Source: JAAFHB01 sp942493325 (GTDB lineage: Bacteria > Bacteroidota > Bacteroidia > Bacteroidales > Prolixibacteraceae). Taken from it: DNA of 64,000 nucleotides. Below are positions 63,425 to 64,000 of this stretch, one piece after another. A program made the position numbers and the translations under genes. The stretch covers positions 3,844,001 to 3,908,000 of the forward strand of contig OW818689.1 in assembly GCA_942493325.1 (NCBI GenBank), written 5' to 3'. A model generated the notes under the pieces. It was given only the letters and a program-made list of their open reading frames with translations, had not been told where the DNA came from and did no database searches. Numbering within the stretch: the stretch's first letter is position 1; the number at the start of each line of letters is the position of its first letter.

Positions 63425-64000
63425 ATGACAACATCACGTCGCACATTTCTCAAAAACAGTGCTGTTCTGGTTGCCGGAACGGCCCTATTATCGAAAACCG
63501 CGTTAGCTGCACCCAGGCCTGGTGAAATTGTGGGACTACAGCTTTACTCGGTAAGGGATGATATGAAAAAAGATCCCGTTGGAACGCTGACCCAGCTTGC
63601 AAAAATGGGATATAAGCATGTTGAACATGCAAATTATATCAACCGCAAGTTCTACGGCTTTACCCCGGCTGAATTTAAGAAGATTCTTGACGACCTGGGC
63701 CTGAAAATGCCAAGCGGACATACCGTGATGGGCAAAAATCACTGGGATGCCGAAAAAAAGGATTTCTCCGATTCATGGAAATATACCATTGAAGATGCGG
63801 CCTTTATGGGACAAAAATATGTGATAAGCCCTTCAATGGATGGCTCAATGCGTAAAACGTACGACGACATGTTGCGTTACATGGATGTTTTCAATCAATG
63901 CGGCACCCTTTGCCAGAAATCGGGAATGAAATTTGGGTATCACAATCACTCGTTCGAATTCAGCGAAAAACTGAACGACATCAAGGTATTCGATATCATG
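63425..64000 (+). CDS. Sugar phosphate isomerase/epimerase (TIM barrel), Tat signal, truncated by window end
   Basis: 192 codons are visible with no stop before the window edge. The N-terminus is a Tat-type signal (TTSRRTFLKNSAVLVAGTALL, then LAAP), so the product is probably exported. The barrel begins IVGLQLYSVRDDMKKDPVGTL, followed by MGYKHVEHANY, MPSGHTVMG and KFGYHNHSFEF, as in xylose-isomerase-like AP endonuclease 2 family proteins that use a metal to isomerise sugars. The full product is usually about 290-300 residues. It is transcribed divergently from the ggt operon. Confidence 0.85.
   Translation, partial: MTTSRRTFLKNSAVLVAGTALLSKTALAAPRPGEIVGLQLYSVRDDMKKDPVGTLTQLAKMGYKHVEHANYINRKFYGFTPAEFKKILDDLGLKMPSGHTVMGKNHWDAEKKDFSDSWKYTIEDAAFMGQKYVISPSMDGSMRKTYDDMLRYMDVFNQCGTLCQKSGMKFGYHNHSFEFSEKLNDIKVFDIM

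Overview
The window looks like chromosomal DNA of a Bacteroidota bacterium, most likely in or near the order Bacteroidales/Marinilabiliales. Three things point there. First, many genes are preceded by the phylum's own promoter motif TAnnTTTG, in the best cases with TTTG or TTG exactly 19 bases upstream (rRNA operon, rplM, sugar isomerase). Second, a type IX secretion protein (PorV) lies beside a large secreted protein with a type IX sorting tail. Third, several families have forms usual in this phylum: DksA-like protein without a full zinc site, 1146-residue IleS, S2 with an acidic tail, DUF4271 protein. Genes are mostly housekeeping, with small accessory islands.

Layout. 1-3.6 kb: end of an RND efflux adaptor, yidD, and a zinc-type ABC importer (znuA-znuC-znuB). 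3.6-4.07 kb: structured repeats. 4-12.6 kb: porV, a 1403-residue beta-helix cargo protein and an 877-residue secreted protein with a degenerate transglutaminase-like domain. 12.7-23 kb: YkvA-like protein, dusB, CPBP protease, S41 lipoprotein, lspA, DksA-like regulator, ileS, a broken small ORF, YpfJ-type metallopeptidase. 23.2-24.8 kb: a three-gene hipB-hipS-hipT toxin-antitoxin module behind four evenly spaced palindromic operators. 25-31 kb: a complete rRNA operon on the minus strand (16S, tRNA-Ile, tRNA-Ala, 23S, 5S), with a 5S relic and second terminator beyond its end. 31.3-36.5 kb: lipB-lipA, a small two-gene cassette, a POT-type transporter with an outer-membrane protein. 36.7-41 kb: rplM-rpsI-rpsB-tsf-pyrH-frr. 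41-47.8 kb: inverted repeat array, SPOR lipoprotein, a response regulator with a membrane tail, a dehydrogenase, CtpA-type protease, rsgA, an orphan HicB-type repressor and a PIN toxin-antitoxin pair. 47.9-50 kb: tyrA and the DAHP synthase/chorismate mutase fusion behind an aromatic-rich leader peptide and attenuator. 50-55 kb: rnpA, hemD, DUF4271, a second dus gene, ybaK-type deacylase, a beta-barrel protein. 55.2-63.3 kb: a seven-gene minus-strand catabolic operon (GGT, UroD-like, RraA-like, enolase superfamily, BASS transporter, small protein, GH88), divergent from a sugar isomerase gene cut by the window end.

Most notable. (1) The attenuator at 47.92-48.05 kb: a 21-residue leader peptide containing FYFWFGY, a terminator hairpin, and a copy of the terminator's 3' arm inside the leader reading frame that could act as antiterminator strand. 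All its parts can be read directly. (2) The hipBST module with four 18-base operators at 40/40/41-base steps. (3) A single-domain response regulator tethered by a C-terminal helix. I saw no CRISPR array, prophage or intact insertion sequence.
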